Below, one piece after another: positions 7,134 to 16,293 of a DNA stretch of 20,365 nucleotides (its first letter is position 1; every line of letters begins with the position of its first letter). The stretch is from Wohlfahrtiimonas larvae_A (GTDB lineage: Bacteria; Pseudomonadota; Gammaproteobacteria; Cardiobacteriales; Wohlfahrtiimonadaceae), in NCBI GenBank assembly GCA_040394195.1, contig JBEBSR010000047.1, positions 1-20,365 on the forward strand, read 5' to 3'. The notes beneath the pieces are model-generated. The model was not told where the DNA came from, did not search any database, and worked only from the letters and a program-made list of their open reading frames with translations. Made by a program: the position numbers and the translations under genes.

Positions 7134-8627
7134 TTACTGTTTGACAGCTTCCCACAATTTACATGCTTTTTCTGAATCCAAGTAACAAGCCTTTTCCAAC
7201 CAAAGCTCAGCGGATTTAGGATCTTTTTCACCCAACAAGCCTTCTGAATACATTTTGCCAATGTTGATCATGGCTTGAATACTTAAATCATGCGTGCCTG
7301 CCATACCTGCATCATGCATTGGGTGACTTGCTTTTTTGAACCATGACAATGCTATTGGGTAATTCTGCTCTACACCTAAACCTTCCGCGTACATTAAGCC
7401 CAAATAAAATTCTGCAACTAAATTACCTTGCTTAGCTGCTTCATTAAAAATTAGCAAAGCCCTGTCATAATCCTTCATTTCATCATCTTCAAAATAGATT
7501 TGCCCGATTTTAGCAACGGCATTACTATCGCCAGCTTCTACTGCTTGATTCAGCCAGTTCAATGCTTCTTCTCTATTTTGAGTTGTGCCTTGCCCATGAT
7601 AATTCATGATGCCTAAATAATAATCAGCACCTTTTTCTTTGTATTCCTCAGCTTGTAAGAATGATTGATAAGCTTCCGAATAGTTAGCATTCATATATTG
7701 CTGCAAGCCTTCTAGATAGAAACTAATCGTAAATTCAATAGGTTCTGCATCCATTAATACACCATCTTTAACAATGGACTGATATTTATGATCTTCCTCT
7801 GCTTGTCTTTCAGCTTGTGCTTTTTCTAAGGCAATCGCTTCATCTGTGCCGTAAGCTGGCAATACTTCAATTTTATGTGAATGATCACAATATCTAAATT
7901 GCCATTCTGATGGTTTAAAATGAGCTTCAGCACCATCTTTAGCTTTCCACCAATATTCATCATCTGTATTAAAACTTAGGCCAGATGGCTTTTCAAACAA
8001 CGCAACAGACCCTTTTCGGCAGAAAATTGTTGGCGTTGTGCGATCAACCATCCAACCGCCATATTCACCAAACTTTGAAGAGTAAAAATGTACTGGGCCA
8101 ACTTCTTGATCTTCTGCCAATTCAACCCAACTGCCATCAGTCGCTGAAGCCATGACACCTGCAATTTTTACAGGCTCTGCAAATCTTGCTTGATTAAAGC
8201 CACTTAAAATCAAAGGATAAGTTTCTTCACCATCATCACTCGGATCATAACGATTAATTAACGTGCCTTTTGGAAAGATAAATTCACCATATTGATGATC
8301 ATGTTCTAGCACAAAGTTTCTACGCATTTGCTGATTGCGATGCCTTTCATCATAGCTTTCAGAGAGTTGATTCAGCTCTTTTTTCATACTCAAAGTCTCA
8401 CATGCAATGACTGATAATATGCCCGTTAATATAAATATAACGATTGAAATCCCTGCGAGAATTTTTCGCTTAAAAAATTGATGCCAAACGGATATTTTTG
8501 CTTTGCGAGCCACATAAATAACTCTCACGATGATTAATAATGTGATGAGAATAAAAAATGGCGTGATCCATAAAAGCAGTTCTGCAATATAAAAATACAA
8601 AAAAATATTGGGATTAAATGGGATCAT
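7134..8627 (-). CDS. Membrane-anchored Sel1-repeat (TPR-like) protein
   Basis: A 497-residue protein. Two hydrophobic helices (about 9-39 and 56-76) flank a strongly basic loop (RKAKISVWHQFFKRK), so by the positive-inside rule the long C-terminal part should be periplasmic. Residues ~95-270 form a mixed, Trp- and Gly-rich region of no family I recognise. A charged helix (about 275-300) follows, and residues ~320-497 carry Sel1-type repeats such as YYLGIMNYHGQGTTQNREEA and FYLGLMYAEGLGVEQNYPIA. Sel1 repeats mediate protein contacts, often in envelope or stress signalling. A lipobox-like VIAC falls at 73-76, but so far into the protein and after another helix that I do not call a lipoprotein. 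It has its own terminator and stands alone. No specific function can be assigned. Confidence 0.8.
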   Translation of the reverse strand: MIPFNPNIFLYFYIAELLLWITPFFILITLLIIVRVIYVARKAKISVWHQFFKRKILAGISIVIFILTGILSVIACETLSMKKELNQLSESYDERHRNQQMRRNFVLEHDHQYGEFIFPKGTLINRYDPSDDGEETYPLILSGFNQARFAEPVKIAGVMASATDGSWVELAEDQEVGPVHFYSSKFGEYGGWMVDRTTPTIFCRKGSVALFEKPSGLSFNTDDEYWWKAKDGAEAHFKPSEWQFRYCDHSHKIEVLPAYGTDEAIALEKAQAERQAEEDHKYQSIVKDGVLMDAEPIEFTISFYLEGLQQYMNANYSEAYQSFLQAEEYKEKGADYYLGIMNYHGQGTTQNREEALNWLNQAVEAGDSNAVAKIGQIYFEDDEMKDYDRALLIFNEAAKQGNLVAEFYLGLMYAEGLGVEQNYPIALSWFKKASHPMHDAGMAGTHDLSIQAMINIGKMYSEGLLGEKDPKSAELWLEKACYLDSEKACKLWEAVKQ

Positions 8628-8782
8628 AGTGAGATCTTAAAATGGTAGTTTCCTCATCCTACCTGAATATAGTCTAGATACAAAATAATCAATTCATTCA
8701 CTTTTACCATTACAAAATTTATTGCCCGCATATCAAAGCATATCTTATTTCAATGACACATAATCATTATTATTAATAAAAG

Positions 8783-9373
8783 TTAAATAATTTCGATATC
8801 TAAGCCATTTAACAATTGAGCAGCTTCAGGTAATGAAAATTTTGCACCTTTAATATTACAGTTGAGCACATCAATATTATAATTAATAGCACCCTCGAAA
8901 TTAGCGTAGCTTAAATTCGCACGATGAAATGATGTTTCTTGTAAGTCTGAATAAGAGAAATTAGCACTTTCGCAATTAGCTTCGCCAAAATCTGCATTGT
9001 GAATCTTACATTCCATAAATACTGCTTCTTGCAATGGTAAGCCAAAAAATGATGCATCATTTAGTATGCACTTTTCAAAATGTAAGGGATAAGATATTCC
9101 GATTGATGACCAAATTGCTTGTGTCCAATTCACACCGATAATTTTACAGTTTAGGAATTTCACCGAGTTAAATTTGCTGTAGTCTAGTTTAGATAAAGTT
9201 AAATTACAGTTAATAAATTCACAATCAATAAATTTACAGTGTTTCAACTCAGCTTCACTAAAATCACAATCATCAAAGACACATTCCTCAAAATATTTAT
9301 GGCTTAATGTTGCTTGTTTTAAATTCTGCTTGTTGAAAGTATGTTCTATCCATTCTTGTTCAGTTGTAAGCAT
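8783..9373 (-). CDS. Pentapeptide-repeat protein
   Basis: A 196-residue protein built almost entirely (about 28-181) of pentapeptide repeats of the form A(D/N)LxX or CxFxX, for example CVFDDCDFSEAELKHCKF and the late run SANFSYSDLQETSFHRANLS. These fold into a right-handed square beta-helix. The tail LPEAAQLLNGLDIEII is the cap seen in many such proteins, and a related tail occurs in Qnr. Qnr/MfpA members mimic DNA and protect gyrase from quinolones, but most chromosomal pentapeptide proteins have no known role; the length (196) is a little below Qnr (~215). It is cytoplasmic by sequence, with no signal peptide. It lies just downstream of the ssrA-type terminator, so it probably belongs to the ancestral chromosome rather than the island. 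Confidence 0.85.
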   Translation of the reverse strand: MLTTEQEWIEHTFNKQNLKQATLSHKYFEECVFDDCDFSEAELKHCKFIDCEFINCNLTLSKLDYSKFNSVKFLNCKIIGVNWTQAIWSSIGISYPLHFEKCILNDASFFGLPLQEAVFMECKIHNADFGEANCESANFSYSDLQETSFHRANLSYANFEGAINYNIDVLNCNIKGAKFSLPEAAQLLNGLDIEII

Positions 9374-9426
9374 GTCTACCTAAAATTATATAATTCAATG
9401 GTCTTGATTATGCCACTACATAGTAA

Positions 9427-9455
9427 AAAAGCCACTAAGATTATTAGTGGCTTTT
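9427..9455 (-). terminator. Intrinsic terminator following the ssrA 3' remnant
   Basis: AAAAGCCACTAA (9427-9438) is perfectly complementary to TTAGTGGCTTTT (9444-9455) with a 5-base loop, and six T follow on the minus strand. It lies 8 bases beyond the CCA end of the tmRNA-like remnant, where the native ssrA terminator is expected. It would also stop transcription arriving from the caspase-like gene. Confidence 0.85.
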
Positions 9456-9463
9456 CAGCTAGC

Positions 9464-9482
9464 TGGTGGAGGCGGCGGGAGT
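9464..9482 (-). other. 3' end of ssrA (tmRNA): probable attachment site and island edge
   Basis: Read on the minus strand this is ACTCCCGCCGCCTCCACCA: the end of a T-loop, the 3' half of a T-stem (CCCGC), an acceptor strand, A73 and CCA. It matches the conserved tmRNA end as I remember it. The bases before it do not form the matching T-stem half (CAGAG where GCGGG is needed), so the gene stops abruptly here while its terminator remains on the other side. Islands and prophages commonly integrate in the ssrA 3' end and leave such a partial copy at the far edge. A tRNA gene with a similar acceptor end cannot be fully excluded. Confidence 0.7.
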
Positions 9483-9622
9483 ATGACTCTGGTACAAAAA
9501 CTACAAAAAACACATTATACTTTGCTTATCAAGAATATAGTCAATTACCCTAAAACATGAAAAAGTATGTGGTTGGATCTTTTTTGGTATGAAAGATGTC
9601 TAAAAGCTTAAAGAACCGATAT

Positions 9623-12600
9623 CTATGTTTTCTCGCAAATAATCACCTCATGATTAGAATCTAAAATTGCTTTTGGATTTTGTTCATAACCAAGCTTATC
9701 TTTTACATATTTTGAGACATTTTCTGACAAATAATCTCTTAATGACTGATTAGTTATAAATTTGCAATTCCTAAGAGCACCAACCTCATTACCTGATAAT
9801 GCTTTATTTAAAAAATATGTCCAAATACCGTGTTTTATATCATTACAAGAATATGAACTTTGTCCTGTGTGACAAGATAAGAAAGTATTAAAATTGGGGA
9901 ATTTATCGGTAATAATAGAGAATTCTTCTATATTTATATCTGAAATACTATTTCTAGCTCCGTCTTGTCGTAGCATCTGAGCGCAAGCATCGATAAAAAT
10001 CAATGCATTTTTACATTTTGACTCCTGCAAAGGATCTAATAATATCTGTCGCAAAGAAATTGATGTTTCTGCAATATTAAAAGGGTGTGTGTCATATGTA
10101 GATAAATAATTTGTAATTCCATCATGAAAACCATGTCCTGCATAATAAAATATTAATTGATCATTTTCTTCTAAGGATCTAAATAATCCAGACAAATCAT
10201 AATCTAGAGAACTTTTGTAAGCATCTTGATCTACAAACATATGAATATTTTCCCCAGAGAGAAACATATTATCAATCAAACATTGCTGAAAAGCTTTTGC
10301 ATCTTCAGTTGCATATTTAACTTGTTTTATTTGATCATTTTGTCTAAACACATAATTTTCAATTGAAATAATAATTGCTATTGTTCTTTTAATTTCCAAT
10401 TTTTTAAATAAAACTTTACTCTCAATATTTTCTTTTTCAAGAATAGACTCAATACCGTTACGAATATATTTCATATCGTTTAATAGAATATCTCTCCCAT
10501 TTTGCTTTTCTACTTCTATTAAAAATATATTTTCACCTTCAACATGTACCCACTCATAATTGATACATGGAATAGGTGAAAGGATTGCTATAGCTTTTTG
10601 AACTATATCTACTACGTCAATACTTTTACTTAACCCTACTACCTCTAGTGAATCAAGAGTACTTTCTTTAACTCCAAATATGATTTTTCCACCATCAGTA
10701 TTGGCAAAGGATGAAATTATTTTTGCCATTTTTGCTGGGGCAAATGGAATTGCATCAAAATCTAAAATCTGAGATTTTGCTTTCAATGATGTGATCAAGT
10801 CATTAGTAGAAATGCTTATATTTCTGATGGGGATTCTATTAATTTCTAATTGAGTTATCAGCTGCCCAATACGTATTTGTCTTGGTGGTGTTATACCATC
10901 TTCATGCCAAAATTCTGCATCCGTATGAGATAATACATCAAACTCTGATCCATCATATAATATGACCTGATTATTATCAGATGGTCGAGCAACTATTGTA
11001 ATTTCATGCCCATTTTTTTTAATTCCACCAAGGATACTAGCAGCCATTTGATAATTATTTGTGCAGTCGTAATCATTATGAGTACTAAGATATTGAAGAA
11101 TATTTTTCATGGATCGTGAAATAATCTCTTGGGTATATCTGTATTTTTCTAAATCAGACTTACTCATATGAAAATATTCTGATGATACTTTTTTATGAGT
11201 TACCAATGATGCTGTAGTTCCTGAAATATTAGTAATTGTTTGATTAGTTAAATTTTGGATATTACTATTATACTGACTTATAATTTCTTTAGGCACATCA
11301 ATATTTTCTTGAGCAAAGTATTTCTGAATCTCATCAACTTGCGATCTAAGTAAAAAATCCAGTTTTTTATCATGTCCCTGTAAACCTAAATATCGGCATA
11401 GTAGCGTTGGTAATGTTATTAGAACGCTATTTGAATCCCAAGGCTTTGTCACATATAGTTCATTCGTATCAAAGTGAGTATTTGTATCTTTTGTAAATCC
11501 AATTTCTGGATATTGTATTTTTAACTCTAATGCATGTTTAATACTTAATTGGCTAATATTAGGTTGTAAATCCTCTAATACCCTAAGCACGTCAATATCA
11601 TTATTTGTATCTCGCTCAATCCAAACTTTAAAATATGGAAGAATATTCTCTAAATGCTCTTTTAATGCAAAGCAATCTGATTCTTCAGTGGGGATTAATT
11701 CAAAATAATCTTGCCGCAAAATTTGGACGCCTAAGCATTGCAAAAGCCTTTCTATAGCATGATGCTGTTTGTTTTCAGCATTGATACTTATGAAATTAAA
11801 TTGCCCTTGAAATATAGACTCATTACCATCTAAAAAATATTTTAAATCAATACATTCTGTAAACTCATTTTCATTATTTAGTAACTGATTTAATTTACTC
11901 CATTCTTGGATCAAAGATATTTCATCTTCGTCCCAGTTTGTACATTGATTTAAAAGGTCTCTGTAAATAAGATTTATTCTTTTTTTATTTACTTCTTTTG
12001 CTGTTCCATCGGGTTCAGTATCTTGTGAAACTTGAGCTAAAACTGATAAGTAATCCTCTAAATCTAATTGTGTCTTAAAATTAAAGAAAGATCTCCAGTC
12101 AGCATTAAGCTCAATACCTTCAAAGATTGGTAAATAACTTCCACCAATCTCTTGTATCTCTAGTTTGTTTAAAAAAACACTAGGGGCTAGATAGCAACAC
12201 CCCTTTGTTGTTGGAATACAGGCAATATTTTTTATATACCATACTATATAGTTGTGAACTTGATTTCCAGATAATTTCCCAGCTCTTCCATCATATCCCC
12301 AAAATGCAATAGCATTTTCTTTGATGTTCGAAGCTTGATGATGTATTAAAAAATCTTCCCAAAACTTAGTAGCAAATTTTATAGAGTTTGGGGTACATTC
12401 AATATAATTTATTGTTGTTATATTGCTAAATATATCAGCATCAAAATATTTATTATAGAATTTTTTATCTTCAGCATTAAAGTAATCTGCTTTATATCCC
12501 GCATCAATAAAGGCTTTTTTATTAATTCTCTCCGAAAAATTAAAATATAAAGTTTTTTCTTGTACTCCCAATATTATAAAAAAACGCTTCCATTCATTTT

Positions 12601-14632
12601 TATCATCTTCATCAATACAATATTTTTCACTGACAAAAATATTCGAGTCTAATATTCCTTCAATTGCAAATCTAGGACTGTAAAAATCAGATAAATGACA
12701 TTGATTTGCAGGTATTAGTTGTCCTTTTTTTGTTAGTAATTTTATTTCTGACAGCTGTTCGATAAGATCTTTTCTGAGATCTCCTTTTTCATATAGGCGG
12801 AACAAATCTTGGATAGCCTGAATGGCATTACTATGTGTAATGTAGCTTTGGATGCTAGGAATAATAGTTTGTGTAATATAGGTAATATCCGTTTTTTCCA
12901 GCACACCTAAGCTTTCTAGCCAATTTTTAATTTCAGGCTTTCCACGAAGCCATATTTGGATATCTTCATGAATGAACGATAAAACACTGCTCTGATTGTT
13001 CCAACTTGAATCATCAGCAGATGGAAAACAAACTTGTTGAGGAATGCATAACGCATTTTTATGATCTAGTATGAATGAGATCTTTTTAAAATCCTCACTT
13101 TTCAAATCACTGAAGTTATCCTTTTTATATAGGCAATAAAAATGATCTATTAATTGAATATTATTATTTGAAGAATGACATTCTTGAAAATATGCTGAAG
13201 ATAATAAATTAGTGACTTGCTTCCAATTAAATTCCGTAGCTCCTAATTTCGTCAGTTTATTTCCAAATCCTGTATTGTCAGTAAAATATTTTTCATTAGC
13301 ACCTAACAGTTTTTTAATGGATTCTTCACCCACATAATCTTTATCAGATAAAAATGTGAAATCTACAATAGAATCTCTTACTTTTATTAAATTTCCATGC
13401 TTTGTAGCTACAAATGGTATTGTTTCTAAAGCCTTATCCATAGCTTCATTGAACGCTTTACCCAAGGAATCATTTTTTATTTTATTTGGAAGTAAATTGT
13501 AGGCTTGAAATTGATACTCCGATTGAGCTAGTTCTGCTATCCATTCAAATAATTTAGTTCCTATTTGTTTAAATAACCATTGATTCCATATAGAGTCAAT
13601 ATGAAGAGATTCTCTATTTGCTGTAGTTAAAAAATTAGCATTCACTAGAACGGGAAAATTGTAGTTTGTCTCTTCTGTAGGTAAATAAGAGTATAAGAGC
13701 TTTTCTGTACCACTGAGTGTGACTATTGAGCGGTCTTTTATTTGCGCACATAGGGTCAAATCAATTTGAGTCGCACTTTTAAATTTATCGGGAATATTCT
13801 GATCATTAGCTAAATCCTGCTTTATGCCGTCAGGAATTGTAATTTCAAAATTTCTTGATAACCAACTTGATTGAGATGAATTATTGCTCCCTAAACTTAT
13901 CTTGCCACTTTCTTTTCTATCTATGGAGATGGTTGTAGTTTGCCCTGTATCAAAAAATATATGAGAAATATTTTTGAGGAAAAGATACATATTGGTTTTT
14001 TGAGATAATTCTTTTATGGATTCTAATATTTCATGATAGTTTTGCAATTCAATGATTGTTGCAACATTTGCTTTTGTACTACCTAGGTAATCACTAACTT
14101 CCTTATTAATTTCTTCTTGGAGCATATATATTGGAATAATCTGCCAAGGATATTGAAACTTTCGATCATTTTCTTGTTCCCAATTATCTTTATCAATATC
14201 CTCCCATATCCAATCATATTCATATGAAGCATCAAACCTAAAATATTCATTATTGGTAAAAATAATTACTTTTTGTGATTGACCAAAAACAGATTTAAAA
14301 CCTATTCCCTTATAACCAGTCTTTGCAATATCAGATTTCTTAGTTCCATTGTTGATATTGCAAATACCTTGGACATCCCTGTCATTAAAAGGTTTACCTG
14401 AATGAGCAACGATTAAATGGTTCTCTATAATTTTTATCCATACTTGGACAGATTGCCCTTTAATAGTTGAGTCATCGGCATTTTGTAACAACTCATATAT
14501 AAATCTTTTAGAATCAGCATATAGATCTTTTGACAGAGCATCTAAGGAGTCTGCTTGATTTACCGCCTGATCAGGATTGTTATAAACTGAATTATTTCTA
14601 TATAATTCTTCAATTTTTTTCTGCAAACTCAC
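9623..14632 (-). CDS. Sacsin/Hsp90-like ATPase - AlbA_2 - caspase-like protease fusion, candidate defence protein
   Basis: A 1669-residue multidomain protein with no signal peptide or membrane helix. Residues ~30-120 carry a GHKL/Hsp90-type ATP site as in sacsin-related proteins: FIYELLQNADD (44-54), AHSGKPF (76-82) and TGYKGIGFKSVFG (105-117). A sacsin-like continuation with YLPTEE and NANFLTTANRES lies at about 312-353. Residues ~370-1150 match nothing I know. A block at ~1155-1277 (with AEFWHEDG at 1239-1246) precedes a Schlafen AlbA_2-like domain (1278-1413; FANTDGGKIIFGV at 1309-1321, YIRNG at 1389-1393). The end (1414-1669) is caspase-like (C14), with catalytic His1500 in YYAGHGF and Cys1550 in IFIDACA. 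The GTG start is supported by GAGGA (14640-14644) seven bases upstream. By family logic the ATPase and middle sense or assemble and the protease executes, probably in phage defence. The gene looks even more A+T-rich than its neighbours, which suits horizontal transfer. Confidence 0.88.
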   Translation of the reverse strand: MSLQKKIEELYRNNSVYNNPDQAVNQADSLDALSKDLYADSKRFIYELLQNADDSTIKGQSVQVWIKIIENHLIVAHSGKPFNDRDVQGICNINNGTKKSDIAKTGYKGIGFKSVFGQSQKVIIFTNNEYFRFDASYEYDWIWEDIDKDNWEQENDRKFQYPWQIIPIYMLQEEINKEVSDYLGSTKANVATIIELQNYHEILESIKELSQKTNMYLFLKNISHIFFDTGQTTTISIDRKESGKISLGSNNSSQSSWLSRNFEITIPDGIKQDLANDQNIPDKFKSATQIDLTLCAQIKDRSIVTLSGTEKLLYSYLPTEETNYNFPVLVNANFLTTANRESLHIDSIWNQWLFKQIGTKLFEWIAELAQSEYQFQAYNLLPNKIKNDSLGKAFNEAMDKALETIPFVATKHGNLIKVRDSIVDFTFLSDKDYVGEESIKKLLGANEKYFTDNTGFGNKLTKLGATEFNWKQVTNLLSSAYFQECHSSNNNIQLIDHFYCLYKKDNFSDLKSEDFKKISFILDHKNALCIPQQVCFPSADDSSWNNQSSVLSFIHEDIQIWLRGKPEIKNWLESLGVLEKTDITYITQTIIPSIQSYITHSNAIQAIQDLFRLYEKGDLRKDLIEQLSEIKLLTKKGQLIPANQCHLSDFYSPRFAIEGILDSNIFVSEKYCIDEDDKNEWKRFFIILGVQEKTLYFNFSERINKKAFIDAGYKADYFNAEDKKFYNKYFDADIFSNITTINYIECTPNSIKFATKFWEDFLIHHQASNIKENAIAFWGYDGRAGKLSGNQVHNYIVWYIKNIACIPTTKGCCYLAPSVFLNKLEIQEIGGSYLPIFEGIELNADWRSFFNFKTQLDLEDYLSVLAQVSQDTEPDGTAKEVNKKRINLIYRDLLNQCTNWDEDEISLIQEWSKLNQLLNNENEFTECIDLKYFLDGNESIFQGQFNFISINAENKQHHAIERLLQCLGVQILRQDYFELIPTEESDCFALKEHLENILPYFKVWIERDTNNDIDVLRVLEDLQPNISQLSIKHALELKIQYPEIGFTKDTNTHFDTNELYVTKPWDSNSVLITLPTLLCRYLGLQGHDKKLDFLLRSQVDEIQKYFAQENIDVPKEIISQYNSNIQNLTNQTITNISGTTASLVTHKKVSSEYFHMSKSDLEKYRYTQEIISRSMKNILQYLSTHNDYDCTNNYQMAASILGGIKKNGHEITIVARPSDNNQVILYDGSEFDVLSHTDAEFWHEDGITPPRQIRIGQLITQLEINRIPIRNISISTNDLITSLKAKSQILDFDAIPFAPAKMAKIISSFANTDGGKIIFGVKESTLDSLEVVGLSKSIDVVDIVQKAIAILSPIPCINYEWVHVEGENIFLIEVEKQNGRDILLNDMKYIRNGIESILEKENIESKVLFKKLEIKRTIAIIISIENYVFRQNDQIKQVKYATEDAKAFQQCLIDNMFLSGENIHMFVDQDAYKSSLDYDLSGLFRSLEENDQLIFYYAGHGFHDGITNYLSTYDTHPFNIAETSISLRQILLDPLQESKCKNALIFIDACAQMLRQDGARNSISDINIEEFSIITDKFPNFNTFLSCHTGQSSYSCNDIKHGIWTYFLNKALSGNEVGALRNCKFITNQSLRDYLSENVSKYVKDKLGYEQNPKAILDSNHEVIICEKT

Positions 14633-14718
14633 TATTCTATCCTCAAAACTTGGTTTTATATTTTCTATACCTTTGTCATAAATAATCCATTATATATCTA
14701 TAGTTTAGGCTTAATGCC

Positions 14719-15957
14719 TTACAACAATCCAATATTCTCAGCAATCTTATCCTTAATCATCGCATTTGTAGCCTTTAAAACTGCATATTTACCACTCGAT
14801 AACTCTTCCAATCGGCTTTTAATAACTGCAATCATAGAATCTATAATTGCTTCGCTTTTCTTCACATCTAAGCCTGAGTTTTTAGCCAATTTAATTAGGT
14901 GTTCACGTTTGATTTTAAAGGCTTCACCTTCTACATCCATTTGGTGATAGCCATTCAGCCCAGGATTATAAGTTAAATCATAAGCAGGTGATAATGCCCA
15001 CTCACCATTTTGATTCATCAGGTATGAAAAGTTTTTTGTATGATCATCACGATTATTCATGCATACATTGAAAATACAATATTTGAATGCCTTTTCAACT
15101 TCCTGCTCGTTTCTCGTCATGAATCTCGTCATACGCAAATAGATGCCATAACTACAATTAGGAATGCGAAAATTAGCGTGTAATGCACCTGCTAAGCTGT
15201 GCATTGGAATCCGTGTACCATTTGAGCGATCAAAACGTTTCATACCAATGGCTGAGGTCTTATCATTCACATGAAAGACCTTTGATTCAGGCACAGGCAA
15301 GCCACATAATTCAGCCGTATCTAGGTAGAACTTCTCTATCTCGCAGACTTCAATATCTTCATCCTGTGCATTAAACTTCACTAACCATGGTTCGCCACCA
15401 TCAATCGGCTGATTGCTCATCTGTTCAGTTTCAGGATTGTAATAGACTTGTGATTTAGGCCTTGCACCTTGTGGTGATCCACCGATTACGACCAATGTTT
15501 CTAGCACATCAACATCTTGGCCAATCTGCACCGCAGCCATTTGTTCTGCAATATCAGCTAAACTCATTTCCTGAACTTCCATAATCACATCAGAGCTTGG
15601 ACGATACGTAAATGCACCCATTGTTTGATCACCTAAGCATGCTAGGCGCTCTAATGGATTAATTTGATCAGGATTTTTACCGAATTCTTTTTTGAAAAAG
15701 CGATCCATCAGCAATAAACCCCAACCATCAGGCAAACTATCCGCAAATAATCCTGGCAATTGAAATTGAAAAGCTGGAAAATCTGTAAATGCTTCAGCTT
15801 GTAATGGTAAGCAATTCGGTGAAAATTCTATATTGCGCTTTAATGCTTCTTTGGAATATTCAAACATGGTTTGTCGGCCATTGGATACCAAATCACCCAA
15901 GTGCCAATCCTCACCCCAACCATTGTAATAAACACTAATTTTATATAAATTTTGCAT
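14719..15957 (-). CDS. hipA: HipA-family serine/threonine kinase toxin
   Basis: A 412-residue HipA-like kinase, near the usual ~440, with the N-terminal HipA subdomain and the kinase-like core. Visible motifs are a phosphate-binding loop IGGSPQGARPK (158-168), the catalytic loop NNRDDHTKNFS (301-311; Asp304 aligns with E. coli Asp309 and Asn309 with its Asn314) and the metal-binding SPAYDLT (Asp327, equivalent to Asp332). All catalytic residues are kept, so it should be active. E. coli HipA phosphorylates glutamyl-tRNA synthetase and stops translation; the target of this more distant member is not known. It begins three bases after the hipB stop, with AAGGA about 8 bases before its ATG, so the pair is one operon. 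Its stop lies 86 bases before the caspase-fusion gene. Confidence 0.9.
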   Translation of the reverse strand: MQNLYKISVYYNGWGEDWHLGDLVSNGRQTMFEYSKEALKRNIEFSPNCLPLQAEAFTDFPAFQFQLPGLFADSLPDGWGLLLMDRFFKKEFGKNPDQINPLERLACLGDQTMGAFTYRPSSDVIMEVQEMSLADIAEQMAAVQIGQDVDVLETLVVIGGSPQGARPKSQVYYNPETEQMSNQPIDGGEPWLVKFNAQDEDIEVCEIEKFYLDTAELCGLPVPESKVFHVNDKTSAIGMKRFDRSNGTRIPMHSLAGALHANFRIPNCSYGIYLRMTRFMTRNEQEVEKAFKYCIFNVCMNNRDDHTKNFSYLMNQNGEWALSPAYDLTYNPGLNGYHQMDVEGEAFKIKREHLIKLAKNSGLDVKKSEAIIDSMIAVIKSRLEELSSGKYAVLKATNAMIKDKIAENIGLL

Positions 15958-15960
15958 AGT

Positions 15961-16293
15961 TTATTTCCTTGGCTTTGAAGCTCTTTGGCGTGGCTCAGGA
16001 TTATTCATCTCTTCAAATTCTTGAATAGAGATACTTTTCTTAACCAGAATATCTGCTAAATCATTCACAAAACCGAGGGCTGTCAATACACGAATGAATA
16101 CACTCAAGCTTGATCCTTCACCTTTTTCCAAGCGTTGAAGTGTAGCAACACCAACACCTGCTCTTTTGGCCAAATCAACCTGAGTAATATTTTTTTGTAT
16201 TCTCTGCTGAGCTATTCTTTTACCAAGCTCCTCGGAAATTTCTGATTCTGTTGCAAAATCGAAACGCATATTAATAACCATATAATCAATCAT
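15961..16293 (-). CDS. hipB: HipB-like XRE-family antitoxin
   Basis: A small (up to 110-residue) DNA-binding protein with one Cro/C1-type helix-turn-helix (GKRIAQQRIQKNITQVDLAKRAGVGVATLQRLEKGEG in the first half) and a Lys/Arg-rich tail. It is expected to bind and neutralise the downstream HipA kinase and to repress the operon. The start is uncertain: the first ATG (16293) and the second (16281) lie inside a palindrome that overlaps a TATAAT, so transcription would begin almost at the first ATG. The third ATG (16269), giving 102 residues, is more plausible, although none has a clear ribosome site. The coordinates give the longest form. Confidence 0.85.
   Translation of the reverse strand: MIDYMVINMRFDFATESEISEELGKRIAQQRIQKNITQVDLAKRAGVGVATLQRLEKGEGSSLSVFIRVLTALGFVNDLADILVKKSISIQEFEEMNNPEPRQRASKPRK

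Noticed and set aside
8400..8425. Lipoprotein signal (VIAC) in the Sel1-repeat protein
   Set aside because: The Cys is at residue 76 after a first membrane helix, too far from the N-terminus for a normal type II signal peptide.
9341..9553. A 70-codon plus-strand frame containing SWWRRRE
   Set aside because: That peptide is just the antisense reading of the tmRNA 3' end and the frame runs across the terminator hairpin; it is not a protein gene.
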